Origin: an uncultured Parabacteroides sp.
GTDB lineage: Bacteria; Bacteroidota; Bacteroidia; Bacteroidales; Tannerellaceae
Direction: 5' to 3'
Assembly: GCA_900552415.1 (NCBI GenBank)
Contig: USAD01000036.1
Span: 1 to 14,217, forward strand
Length of the DNA: 14,217 nt
In this document: positions 1 through 6,486 of the stretch, in pieces
How positions within the stretch are numbered: position 1 is the stretch's first letter
Layout of the letters: each line of letters opens with the position of its first letter
Notes under the pieces: generated by a model
Seen by the model: the letters and a program-made list of their open reading frames with translations, nothing else
What the model was told of the DNA's origin: nothing
Databases searched by the model: none
Translations under genes and position numbers: made by a program

Positions 1-174
1 GTGTTCACCATGGTCATTTGTCCAGCAGAGCGCACGCTTCTCTGGCTCCTCAGCCGCCCATGCGTCTACCACATCGTAACCAAAGTTGAAATTCTCGGGC
101 ACCTTAATCCTCAAATTCTTTTTGAAATCCTCAGATGACTCAAATTTTGTTTGTTCTACAAACCTTTCTAACAT
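1..174 (-). CDS. AMP-dependent acyl-CoA synthetase, N-terminal fragment
   Basis: Only the first 58 codons are in the window; the frame is open to the left edge. The peptide starts [11 protein letters not shown] and contains [16 protein letters not shown] and a stretch like EPEKRALCW. This resembles the N-terminal lid region of acetyl-/medium-chain acyl-CoA synthetases of the AMP-binding superfamily, which activate a carboxylic acid to its CoA thioester with ATP. The catalytic core (P-loop-like and A motifs) lies outside the window, so the substrate cannot be told. The start is the ATG at 174, preceded by a purine-rich AGGAA. It lies 30 bp after the XRE/cupin regulator on the same strand, so the two are probably co-transcribed. 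The family call rests on the N-terminal pattern and on memory of this regulator/synthetase pairing in Bacteroidetes. Confidence 0.72.
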   Translation of the reverse strand, partial: MLERFVEQTKFESSEDFKKNLRIKVPENFNFGYDVVDAWAAEEPEKRALCWTNDHGEH

Positions 175-204
175 TGTATTCCTATTGTCTTAAATCATTA
201 ACTA

Positions 205-759
205 TTATAAGATAATCGCCAAGAAGCAAACCTTCTCTCCATCCAGGGCCTTCATGCCATGGGGCAACTCGGAGTTGAAATAGATGCTGTCGCCCTCCTC
301 CAGGATCAAGTCCTTATGGTTGATCTGTAACAACATCCGTCCACTGAGGACCAGGTTATACTCCTGCCCGGGATGCGAGTTGAGATAAATCGGCTCATCT
401 TCTGGTTTCGGATGAACCGTTACCAGGAATGGATCGGCCTGCCGACCGGCGAAACCTGCCGCCAACGATTGGTACTTATAGGCTTTCGTACGCTCCACGG
501 CGACACCCTTGCCCTTACGGGTGATGAAATAGGTACTCATCTTCGGCTCGTCGCCAAACATCAAGGTGGTCAGCTCCACGCCATAAGTCTGCGAGATCTG
601 GTGCAAGATACTGACCGAGATATCGACGTTACCGCTCTCTATCTCGCGGTATTGCTCCGGCGTCAAATGACAGGTCTTGGCCATCTCCTCGACCGAGACC
701 TCTAGGGCGTCGCGCAAACCCACCAAGCGCTCCGCGATTTGTTTTATCTGCTCGTTCAT
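205..759 (-). CDS. XRE-family regulator with C-terminal cupin domain
   Basis: This 184-aa cytoplasmic transcription factor has two domains. Residues about 5-68 form a helix-turn-helix of the XRE/Cro type (VSVEEMAKTCHLTPEQYREI, then ESGN, then the ISQTYGVELTTLMFG tail). Residues about 107-184 form a small cupin barrel with H129 and E133 in the first motif (SHPGQEYN...SGRM) and H167 in the second (GDSIYFNSELPHGM). In this family the cupin senses a small molecule and the HTH binds promoter DNA; the ligand here is unknown. The gene sits 30 bp upstream of the acyl-CoA synthetase, so control of that gene, and possibly autoregulation, is the simplest inference. The ribosome site ahead of the ATG at 759 is weak, as is usual in Bacteroidetes. 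A -7 element lies at 795-802. The domain call is firm; the target is inferred. Confidence 0.9.
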   Translation of the reverse strand: MNEQIKQIAERLVGLRDALEVSVEEMAKTCHLTPEQYREIESGNVDISVSILHQISQTYGVELTTLMFGDEPKMSTYFITRKGKGVAVERTKAYKYQSLAAGFAGRQADPFLVTVHPKPEDEPIYLNSHPGQEYNLVLSGRMLLQINHKDLILEEGDSIYFNSELPHGMKALDGEKVCFLAIIL

Positions 760-794
760 ACTTATTTGTTATAATTTATTATTTATTCTGACCC

Positions 795-802
795 CAAAGA
801 TA
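795..802 (-). promoter_or_regulatory. Candidate -7 element for the XRE/cupin regulator
   Basis: Read on the minus strand this is TATCTTTG, a full match to the Bacteroidetes -7 consensus TAnnTTTG, 36 bp upstream of the ATG at 759. No convincing -33 TTG/TTTG lies 19-21 bp further upstream. It implies that the regulator and synthetase can be transcribed separately from proC-DUF4434. Confidence 0.55.
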
Positions 803-820
803 AAAATAATCACCCATTAA

Positions 821-856
821 GGGGCTAAACCGAGAACAAAATGTCACTTGTTCCCC
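821..856 (-). other. Nested inverted repeat after the DUF4434 gene
   Basis: Perfect 6-bp arms GAACAA (834-839) and TTGTTC (848-853) flank an 8-nt loop, with an outer GGGG (821-824)/CCCC (853-856) pairing also possible. It begins about 20 bp after the DUF4434 stop codon and is followed on the minus strand by an AT-rich stretch with TTTTT at about 803-808. It could be a weak terminator for proC-DUF4434 or an operator upstream of the XRE/cupin promoter. The sequence does not decide between these. Confidence 0.35.
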
Positions 857-874
857 AGAATTATCTCATATTCG

Positions 875-1972
875 TCAAGGGATCTCGAAATACTCCTTAT
901 AGCGATCATAAAGATGACCGGCCTGAAGGTAGGCGGACTGCGGACTCATGAAATGAGAGAACTCAAAAGTAATGGCCTTATCGTAATGCTGGCGGGCAGC
1001 CGCCTCCAGTTTCAGTCGCAGCTTATCGAACTTGATCGGCAGGAATTTAATCGGCATGTCGCGGTCGAACGACTCCGCATTGGTCCAGCACTCGATTCCA
1101 TACCGATCAGCCATTTGCTTGTTGACACTGAAAAAGGCATCCAGCTCGTCGTAGTCGATATGTCCGTCCTGGAAAGCGCAAGCGTCCACATACCCCTTTA
1201 TACCATCAAAGATCTCGGACCATTCGCGCTCGTGCTCCTCAACAGAGACCGCCTGTTCCTTCGTCAGGTTACCCGAGGCGGCATCTACCGCTTTCTTGCC
1301 ATCAATCCAAGGCGAGATCAGGGTCGGCAGCCCACCCGAGACCTCCTTGCATTGCTTGCCCAAACCACCGAACGCCGCCACGGCTCCCTTTGTTGCCCTG
1401 CTGATCTCCTGGCAAAGGTACCACCCCTGAAAACTCTTGTAATGGCCATATTTCTTCCAGACCTCCTCAATGACGAACTTGTTCGAGTCGATCTCCCATG
1501 TCAGGTCGCCCGTGTCCCAGTATTTTCCTGAGTCATACAACCCGAAATAGAACTTCATCCCGTACTTATCGGCCAACCGGAGAAACATATCCAGCAGGTC
1601 GACCGAAGGCTTATAGCACCCAAATGTCTTCATCAAATATTCCGAAGGATAGGTAATGAACTTCCGGTACCCCGAACGGATCATGATGACCGTGTCAATA
1701 CCGATCGCTTTCATGTAGGCGAAATCACAATCCCACTCCTGCTCTCCCCAATTTTGGTGCGGAATATCGTGCGAGATCTCGTCGAGAAATGTACCCGTGA
1801 TCTTCAGGCCTTGCGCCTTCGGGACGATCAGCGTGCTTTCAATCCGCTCCTCTTCGTCATTGCCTATCGCCTGCCGGCCCGCGCCCGGCGTACAAGCGGC
1901 AAGACCGGCAGTCCCGATCATAGCGCCCGTAGCGGAGAGTCTCTTGATAAAATCCCTTCTATCCTGATTCAT
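875..1972 (-). CDS. DUF4434-type exported lipoprotein, predicted glycosidase-like TIM barrel
   Basis: This 365-aa protein begins MNQDRRDFIKRLSATGA, a twin-arginine motif (R5-R6, then F8-I9-K10), followed by a hydrophobic stretch and the lipobox LAAC with C27 as the candidate lipidated residue. It is thus probably exported and anchored in a membrane. From residue about 55 (GLKITGTFLDEI) the body resembles DUF4434 proteins, which are related to glycoside hydrolase TIM barrels. Visible strand-like segments are TVIMIRS (94-100), KFYFGLYDSG (140-149), WYLCQEISR (184-192), CWTNAES (295-301) and TFEFSHFM (335-342). E189 and E300 are placed like the two carboxylates of retaining glycosidases, but this is inference. 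It starts 33 bp after proC, which suggests co-transcription, yet the two proteins have no obvious metabolic link. Substrate unknown. Tat dependence requires a TatC in the genome, which cannot be checked here. Confidence 0.8.
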   Translation of the reverse strand: MNQDRRDFIKRLSATGAMIGTAGLAACTPGAGRQAIGNDEEERIESTLIVPKAQGLKITGTFLDEISHDIPHQNWGEQEWDCDFAYMKAIGIDTVIMIRSGYRKFITYPSEYLMKTFGCYKPSVDLLDMFLRLADKYGMKFYFGLYDSGKYWDTGDLTWEIDSNKFVIEEVWKKYGHYKSFQGWYLCQEISRATKGAVAAFGGLGKQCKEVSGGLPTLISPWIDGKKAVDAASGNLTKEQAVSVEEHEREWSEIFDGIKGYVDACAFQDGHIDYDELDAFFSVNKQMADRYGIECWTNAESFDRDMPIKFLPIKFDKLRLKLEAAARQHYDKAITFEFSHFMSPQSAYLQAGHLYDRYKEYFEIP

Positions 1973-2005
1973 TTTCGTATCATTTCTTCTGGGTTACATT
2001 ACCAA

Positions 2006-2809
2006 TCATTTGCTGGCCTTCAAGCCACGGATAACAGCCGAGGTGAATCCCGCGGCCTCCATCTCGTTCAACCCCTTGATGGTGATACCACCCGGTGTCG
2101 TCACCTTATCGATCTCCGTCTCCGGATGCGAGCCATTCGCTAGCAACAGGTCGGCGGCTCCTTTAACGGTATAGGAGACAATCTCCTGAGCCTCTCGCGG
2201 ACGGATACCCAGCTCGACGCCACCCGCCATCGCCGCCCGGATATAACGCAAGGCATAGGCGATCCCGCACGAGGCGAGCGCCATCGCCGCGTCCATCTGT
2301 TTCTCCTCGATCAGCATGGCGTGGCCCAGCTCGTTGAACAAGCGCAAGGCCAAGTCGATCTCCTCCTGTCTCGCCCGCTGCTCGCAAATGAAGGTCATGC
2401 TGCTGCCTACCGCTATCGCCGTGTTCGGCATCACCCGGATAATCCGTGGGTCAATCAACTCCTCATCCATTTTCCGCTTCGACAGGAACTCCTCCAGCTG
2501 GGCAAGGGTAATGCCGGCGGCTACCGACAGGATCACTTGTCGCTCAAGGTCGAGCGCCGGCCGTATCTCACGGATGACAGACTCGACCAACCAAGGCTTC
2601 ACGGCCAAAATGACCCAATCGGCCGTCCGTACCGCCGCCCGGTTGTCGGTCGTGACGTTCAACGCAGCGTTCGCCGCTTTCAGGCGCGCCAGGGTCTCCT
2701 CCGAACGGGCCGTACAAGTGATGTCCGAGGCTTTTACGATCGTACCTTTCGCCAGACCCAAGGCGATGGCGCCTCCCATATTTCCGGATCCAATAATCGT
2801 TATTCTCAT
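2006..2809 (-). CDS. proC: Pyrroline-5-carboxylate reductase
   Basis: This cytosolic enzyme catalyses the last step of proline synthesis, NAD(P)H-dependent reduction of 1-pyrroline-5-carboxylate to L-proline. The N-terminal Rossmann motif is ITIIGSGNMGGAI (G7-x-G9-N-M-G12), followed by the family landmarks VILAVKPW (66-73), SVAAGITLAQL (95-105) and RVMPNTA (125-131). The C-terminal signature VTTPGGITIKGLNEME (236-251) is the P5CR signature of the dimer and active-site domain. At 267 aa the length is typical. I chose the ATG at 2809, not the TTG six codons upstream at 2827, because GGAGG sits 7 nt before the ATG and the Rossmann strand begins right after it. It leads a probable two-gene unit with the DUF4434 gene. 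A -7 element lies at 2845-2852 in a region shared with the divergent plug-protein gene. Confidence 0.97.
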   Translation of the reverse strand: MRITIIGSGNMGGAIALGLAKGTIVKASDITCTARSEETLARLKAANAALNVTTDNRAAVRTADWVILAVKPWLVESVIREIRPALDLERQVILSVAAGITLAQLEEFLSKRKMDEELIDPRIIRVMPNTAIAVGSSMTFICEQRARQEEIDLALRLFNELGHAMLIEEKQMDAAMALASCGIAYALRYIRAAMAGGVELGIRPREAQEIVSYTVKGAADLLLANGSHPETEIDKVTTPGGITIKGLNEMEAAGFTSAVIRGLKASK

Positions 2810-2844
2810 CTTGATTTCCTCCTTCAATTTATTATTATCAAGAG

Positions 2845-2852
2845 CAAAGGTA
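2845..2852 (-). promoter_or_regulatory. Candidate -7 element for proC
   Basis: On the minus strand the sequence is TACCTTTG, matching TAnnTTTG, 36 bp upstream of the chosen proC ATG. The position expected for its -33 box (around 2872-2876) runs into the left arm of the palindrome at 2875-2888, so a protein bound there could affect both divergent promoters. Confidence 0.55.
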
Positions 2853-2874
2853 AACGATTATTCCATTAAAAATT

Positions 2875-2888
2875 CCTACATTTGTAGG
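2875..2888. promoter_or_regulatory. Palindromic operator candidate CCTACA-TT-TGTAGG
   Basis: A perfect inverted repeat with 6-bp arms and a 2-nt centre. ATTC/GAAT-like flanks extend partial symmetry to about 2872-2892. It completely contains the plus-strand -7 element TACATTTG (2877-2884), so a bound protein would block the polymerase. The TACA-NN-TGTA core is the type of site bound by BlaI/MecI-family repressors. That assignment is inference, and no such regulator is in the window. Confidence 0.5.
2877..2884 (+). promoter_or_regulatory. Candidate -7 element for the plug-domain protein
   Basis: TACATTTG is a full match to TAnnTTTG, 28 bp upstream of the ATG at 2913, implying a 5' leader of about 20-25 nt. 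No TTG at the normal -33 distance was found, so the promoter may be weak or need an activator. It lies inside the palindrome at 2875-2888. Confidence 0.6.
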
Positions 2889-2912
2889 GAATACCTTAAA
2901 TCATGATCGATT

Positions 2913-3584
2913 ATGAGACGAGTACAGTTATTATCCCTCTTGCTTTGCCTCCTAAGCCTCCAGGCCTTCGGGCAAAACGACACGCTGATCGGCATCCTGC
3001 GCGACGCGAAACTGAAAGCGGTCAAGCGCTATCCCGTTGTCCTTGGCCGGGATAATCCAGTTACGGTCAAGACCGACCGGAAGGGCGTCTTCAAGTTTAC
3101 CGAGGCGAACCTCAACGATACGCTCTACCTCTTCGCCCCCAAGACGGACATCGTCTACAAGATCCCCGTCAGCGGTTACAATTACCTCCATATCCAACTT
3201 AAAAAGGTGAGCTTCGACATCGATCGCCGTTATGAGCCCGATCCCGAATTGCGCGAGATCCTCGAGCGGGAACGCAACAAGATCCTAAGCTCGAATACGA
3301 TGGGCCGAAAGGAGATCGAGCGCTCCCGCTGCCAGGACATCTTCTGCCTCCTGCGCATGATGAGCGGCGTGCAGGTGCAGAACAACACCGTGCGGATCCG
3401 CGGCATCAGCTCTGTCTATGGCGGCAACGACCCGCTTATCATCGTTGATGGCACTCAAATGGATATGAGCATCCTCAGTACCCTCAGCGTTTATGACCTG
3501 AAGGAAATCAAGATCCTGAAAGAGGCGACCATCTATGGCGCGCAGGGAGCGAACGGGGCGATCATCATCACGACCATGCAATAG
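2913..3584 (+). CDS. Secreted carboxypeptidase-regulatory/TonB-plug protein lacking a beta barrel
   Basis: This 223-aa protein starts with a clear signal peptide (MRRVQLLSLLLCLLSLQAFG, cleavage near residue 20-22). Residues about 23-98 look like a small beta-sandwich of the CarboxypepD_reg type (DTLIGILRD, GVFKFTEANLNDTLYLF). A charged linker (about 103-135) follows. Residues about 138-222 are a SusC/RagA-type plug: VRIRGISS (160-167), PLIIVDGTQM (174-183), YDLKEIKILKEA (194-205) and YGAQGANGAIIITT (208-221), the last being the classical end of a SusC plug. The coding sequence stops two codons later, where a normal receptor would begin about 600 residues of beta barrel. No barrel remnants follow; a repeat array does. 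It therefore resembles a stand-alone plug protein, although a truncated receptor gene is the alternative. It should sit in the periplasm, where it could interact with a TonB system or a transporter; function unknown. Confidence 0.85.
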   Translation: MRRVQLLSLLLCLLSLQAFGQNDTLIGILRDAKLKAVKRYPVVLGRDNPVTVKTDRKGVFKFTEANLNDTLYLFAPKTDIVYKIPVSGYNYLHIQLKKVSFDIDRRYEPDPELREILERERNKILSSNTMGRKEIERSRCQDIFCLLRMMSGVQVQNNTVRIRGISSVYGGNDPLIIVDGTQMDMSILSTLSVYDLKEIKILKEATIYGAQGANGAIIITTMQ

Positions 3585-3622
3585 CAGGCCGCCCGCTCGC
3601 CAACGAAGGACTTCGGCAAGGG

Positions 3623-3806
3623 TTTCCACCGGTGGAAAGGCCAAAAAAACCAGTTTGCCGGCGCCTTGCACCGGTGGAAAGGCCAAAAAAACCAGTTTGC
3701 CGGCGCCTTGCACCGGTGGAAAGGCCAAAAAAACCAGTTTGCCGACGCTTTGCACCGGTGGAAAGGCCCCAAAAAACTAGTTTGCCGGCAATTCCACCGG
3801 TGGAAA
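3623..3806. repeat. Tandem array of a 42-bp unit with CACCGGTG palindromes
   Basis: The unit begins CACCGGTGGAAAGGCC, continues with an A run and CCAGTTTGCCGGC, and starts at 3627, 3669, 3711 and 3753, with a fifth partial copy at 3795. Copies 1 and 2 are identical, copy 3 differs at two bases, and copy 4 is more diverged but has the same length. The outer palindromes are longest: TTTCCACCGGTGGAAA at 3623-3638 (16 bp, perfect) and TTCCACCGGTGGAA at 3792-3805 (14 bp, perfect). The inner ones are flanked by TTG instead. On the minus strand copies 1-3 each give a small stem (CCGG-CAAA-CTGG with one wobble pair) followed directly by T7. The array fills the space between two convergent genes, so it may terminate transcription from both sides. 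It is not coding: the 42-bp period merely keeps several frames open. Confidence 0.92.
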
Positions 3807-3821
3807 CCTGCCTCTACGAAC

Positions 3822-5426
3822 TCAGGCGCGCCCCTTACGCCCCGTCCGCCAGAAGGAACGGGCCACCTCCTCGCGCAGCTCCCGCCAGCCGGGCATCCGC
3901 TTCAGGTCGCGACGGATGGGCGCGTCGTAAAGCAGGAACAGGAGGAGCAAGAAAAGACAGGCGTAAACCGTCCAGCCATAAATCTGCCGGATACTGACCT
4001 CCATCATCCGCGCCACGAAACCCTCCATATAATCGCCTAACGGGAAAGGAGCCCGACTGAACGCCACCCGCTCGATCGCCGCCCCGTAGCGGGCCATATT
4101 GTCGGAAATGTAATAGGAAAGCCCCCGTGCGTAGATGGCCGAGCCCAACACCCCGCCCATCACCATGTGCAACATGTTAAACACACTCAACGCCTGAAAG
4201 AAATGCTGGAAAGTCATGATCTCCTCCAGGCAGGTCATGAAGGTCGCGCTCAAGACGGCATAGGCGAAACCCCGGCAAAGAACGGACAAATAAAGTTGCG
4301 ACAGGTGAATGTCCGCCGAGAGCATGAAATAGAACCCCATCAGGTAGCCCGCCAGCGCGGCGATCCCGACAATGATCAGCCGCAAATAGTTATAACGCCG
4401 GATATGCATCCACCAATAGGAGAAAAGGCAACCCGCGATCACGCCCGCCAGGGCCGACCAGTCCAGCCGCACGCTGACCATCTCCTCGTAACGCATCACC
4501 TCCTCGTAGAACACCTCCTCGAGTACCCGTTCGGAGGCCAGCAATGCCTCGACCAGCGTGATCAGGACCAGAATCGGGAACAAATGACGATAGGTCCACA
4601 TCTTAGGCTCAAAATAGGGATGCCGGATCGAGAACATACGCCAAAGACACATCACGAATGTCAAGACTATAACAACGGCCAACCAACGCATCACCGGACT
4701 GTTCCACCAATCGTACCAATCGGCGTAATCGAAGAAGTAGGCGATCTCCAGCAGCAAGGCGGCCCACATCGCCCCACCAAGCCAGTCGATACCAAAGAGC
4801 GGGAACTTCTTGATGATCCGGAAATGGCGGGTACAGGTGTAAATGACCAAAAGATCGACCAACATCAGCCCGGCGATGAAGAGGTGCATGCAGCTCCAAT
4901 GATAATAATAAAGGAAATGGGTCGTCAGGAGGTCCGCCACCTGCATGCTGCCCAGGATCACGATATGCAGCATCGGGAAAAAGACGGTGAAGTCGCGCTT
5001 CGGCGTCATCCAGAGCTGGATATTCGACATGCACTCGAACGTTCCCTGTATCTTGCACATCCCCTCGACGAAGCAGACCGCCCACAACAGTGGCAAAAAG
5101 GAGATACAGGGGATCAACACATTACATACGGCTACCCCGAAGGCCGCCCCGATCAGCAACGTCTTGTTGGTGAAGCGGAACTTCATCCGGAACAGGATGG
5201 GAAAATAGATCGCCATTCCCGCCAGGTTCGAGTAAAGGCACATCAGCAGGTCCTCGCGCATCAGGGTTGTCTCGCCCATCATCTGATTGAGCGCGCCGAG
5301 GTAAACACCGCCCGAGAGCTGGAAGCTGACGGCGAAAAAGAGATAAATCCAGGGCTGTATCCTCCGTGGCACGAACTCCCGGAACATGGGCATCGTGAAG
5401 GGCCCGTTCAAGACTGGCGCTCCCAT
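3822..5426 (-). CDS. EmrB-like 14-TM MFS drug-efflux pump
   Basis: This 534-aa inner-membrane protein has many hydrophobic helices, for example about 26-46 (WIYLFFAVSFQLSGGVYLGA), 60-79, 90-120, 150-170, 178-197, 216-232, 247-265, 281-298, 324-341, 346-368, 375-395, 413-435 and 482-500. This pattern and length fit DHA2-type major facilitator pumps, which export drugs or toxic organic molecules using the proton gradient. The long loop at about 436-480 lies before the last helix, as in EmrB-like proteins. It starts one base after the stop of the EmrA-type gene, with GAGGTGAGG just ahead of the ATG at 5426, so translational coupling is likely. Classical MFS motifs are poorly conserved, as in many Bacteroidetes members, so the family call relies strongly on the operon. 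Substrate unknown. The gene ends 16 bp from the repeat array. Confidence 0.85.
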   Translation of the reverse strand: MGAPVLNGPFTMPMFREFVPRRIQPWIYLFFAVSFQLSGGVYLGALNQMMGETTLMREDLLMCLYSNLAGMAIYFPILFRMKFRFTNKTLLIGAAFGVAVCNVLIPCISFLPLLWAVCFVEGMCKIQGTFECMSNIQLWMTPKRDFTVFFPMLHIVILGSMQVADLLTTHFLYYYHWSCMHLFIAGLMLVDLLVIYTCTRHFRIIKKFPLFGIDWLGGAMWAALLLEIAYFFDYADWYDWWNSPVMRWLAVVIVLTFVMCLWRMFSIRHPYFEPKMWTYRHLFPILVLITLVEALLASERVLEEVFYEEVMRYEEMVSVRLDWSALAGVIAGCLFSYWWMHIRRYNYLRLIIVGIAALAGYLMGFYFMLSADIHLSQLYLSVLCRGFAYAVLSATFMTCLEEIMTFQHFFQALSVFNMLHMVMGGVLGSAIYARGLSYYISDNMARYGAAIERVAFSRAPFPLGDYMEGFVARMMEVSIRQIYGWTVYACLFLLLLFLLYDAPIRRDLKRMPGWRELREEVARSFWRTGRKGRA

Positions 5427-5427
5427 A

Positions 5428-6462
5428 TCAATACCTCACCTCGCATTCGACGTTGAACCCGGCCCTCAACAGGCGCAACTTTTCCGGATCGTTCCCCTCC
5501 AAACGGATACGGACAGGCACCCGTTGCTCCACCTTCACGAAATTGCCCGTCGCATTGTCTTGCGGGATCAACGAGAAGGCGGCGCCCGTCGCGTCGGAGA
5601 TGGACTCTACGATTCCCTCATAAACAACGCCCGGCACGGCATCGGCCGTCAGCGTCACCCGGGCACCCTCCTTAATATTAGGCAACTGTGTCTCACGGTA
5701 GTTGGCGATAACCCACAAGTCGCCACTGTCCACGATATCGACCATCGTCTGCCCGGGCTGTACCAATTGTCCCTCATGAATATCCTTATGGCCGGTGACA
5801 CCGTCGCAGGTGGCGACGATTACCGTATAAGAGAGATTCAGGCGGGCCAGCTCGACCGCCGCCTCGGCCAGGCGAACCGCCGCCTCGTTTTGGCTCAAGT
5901 GATGAGTCTGCTCATCCTCTGTCAACGAGGTCGACCGCTTGGCGCGCGACACCTGATCGTAGCGGGCCTTGGCCGCCTCATAAGCGGTCCGGACATTGTC
6001 ATACTGTTGTTTGGTGACGGCATCTTCCGCCAACAGTTTCTCGTAGCGCTCGAACTCTCGCTGGGCGTTCACCATCCGTACCCGTGTCTCCTCGATGCCG
6101 GCATCACTCACGGACAGGTTGTTGCGCGTCGTAGCGATACCGGCGGAAGTGGCCTGCCGGGCGGCCAAGGCATTCGCCAAGTCGGCCTCCGCCTGCGCCA
6201 GTCGCAACCGGAACTCAGAGTCCTCAATAATCAACAAGGTATCGCCCTTACGTACCGGCTTATACTCCTCAAAACAGATCCGCTTGATGAAGCCTGCCAC
6301 CCGGGTGTTCACCGGCGTGATGTGCTGCCGCACCTGGGCGTTATCGGTATACTCAACCCGCCCAAAATGGACGAAACGGGAGCAAACGTAAATGATGCCC
6401 CCTAACAGGAGGCAAATGATGATCGTGTTATAAATGAGCTTTTTCGCTTTTCTTGTTACCAT
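5428..6462 (-). CDS. EmrA/HlyD-family membrane-fusion protein
   Basis: This 344-aa periplasmic adaptor links the inner-membrane pump to the outer-membrane channel. It has a cytoplasmic start (MVTRKAKKL), one membrane anchor (about 9-29), and then EYTDNAQVRQHITPVNTRVAG (37-57), where TDNAQV is a hallmark of EmrA. A biotinyl-lipoyl half follows (KPVRKGDTLLIIED, 68-81), then a long alpha-helical/coiled-coil hairpin (about 82-207), the second lipoyl half (ATCDGVTGHKDIHEGQLVQP, 217-236) and the beta-barrel domain. The stretch AAFSLIPQDNATGNFVKV (294-311), followed by QRVPVRI, is nearly diagnostic for EmrA-type proteins. The start at 6462 has AAGGAT upstream. It lies 24 bp after the TolC-type gene and 1 bp before the pump gene, which makes a single operon. 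Family assignment is firm. Confidence 0.95.
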   Translation of the reverse strand: MVTRKAKKLIYNTIIICLLLGGIIYVCSRFVHFGRVEYTDNAQVRQHITPVNTRVAGFIKRICFEEYKPVRKGDTLLIIEDSEFRLRLAQAEADLANALAARQATSAGIATTRNNLSVSDAGIEETRVRMVNAQREFERYEKLLAEDAVTKQQYDNVRTAYEAAKARYDQVSRAKRSTSLTEDEQTHHLSQNEAAVRLAEAAVELARLNLSYTVIVATCDGVTGHKDIHEGQLVQPGQTMVDIVDSGDLWVIANYRETQLPNIKEGARVTLTADAVPGVVYEGIVESISDATGAAFSLIPQDNATGNFVKVEQRVPVRIRLEGNDPEKLRLLRAGFNVECEVRY

Positions 6463-6486
6463 AATAATATCCTTGTTAAATGTCTG

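Noticed and set aside
2810..2827. Upstream TTG start for proC (six extra residues)
   Set aside because: This stretch contains the Shine-Dalgarno GGAGG for the ATG at 2809, and the Rossmann strand starts directly after that ATG.
2913..3584. Plug gene as the first gene of a SusC/SusD pair
   Set aside because: No barrel and no SusD-like gene follow. The next gene is a convergent efflux pump.
3623..3806. CRISPR array
   Set aside because: Almost the entire 42-bp period is conserved, so there are no unique spacers, and no cas genes are nearby.
3285..3997. Several frames through the 42-bp repeats encoding 14-residue peptide repeats
   Set aside because: The repeat length is a multiple of three, so frames stay open automatically. 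They overlap the plug gene or efflux gene ends, and no start signals or domain support them.
4167..5456. Long open frame (429 aa) antisense to the MFS pump
   Set aside because: Its translation is full of His, Gln, Arg and Asp with no recognisable domain, and it exactly opposes a well-supported membrane protein. It is a codon-bias shadow.
5386..6405. Open frame of 339 aa antisense to the EmrA-type gene
   Set aside because: It opposes a clear EmrA homologue, has no domain, and its composition mirrors the complementary codons.
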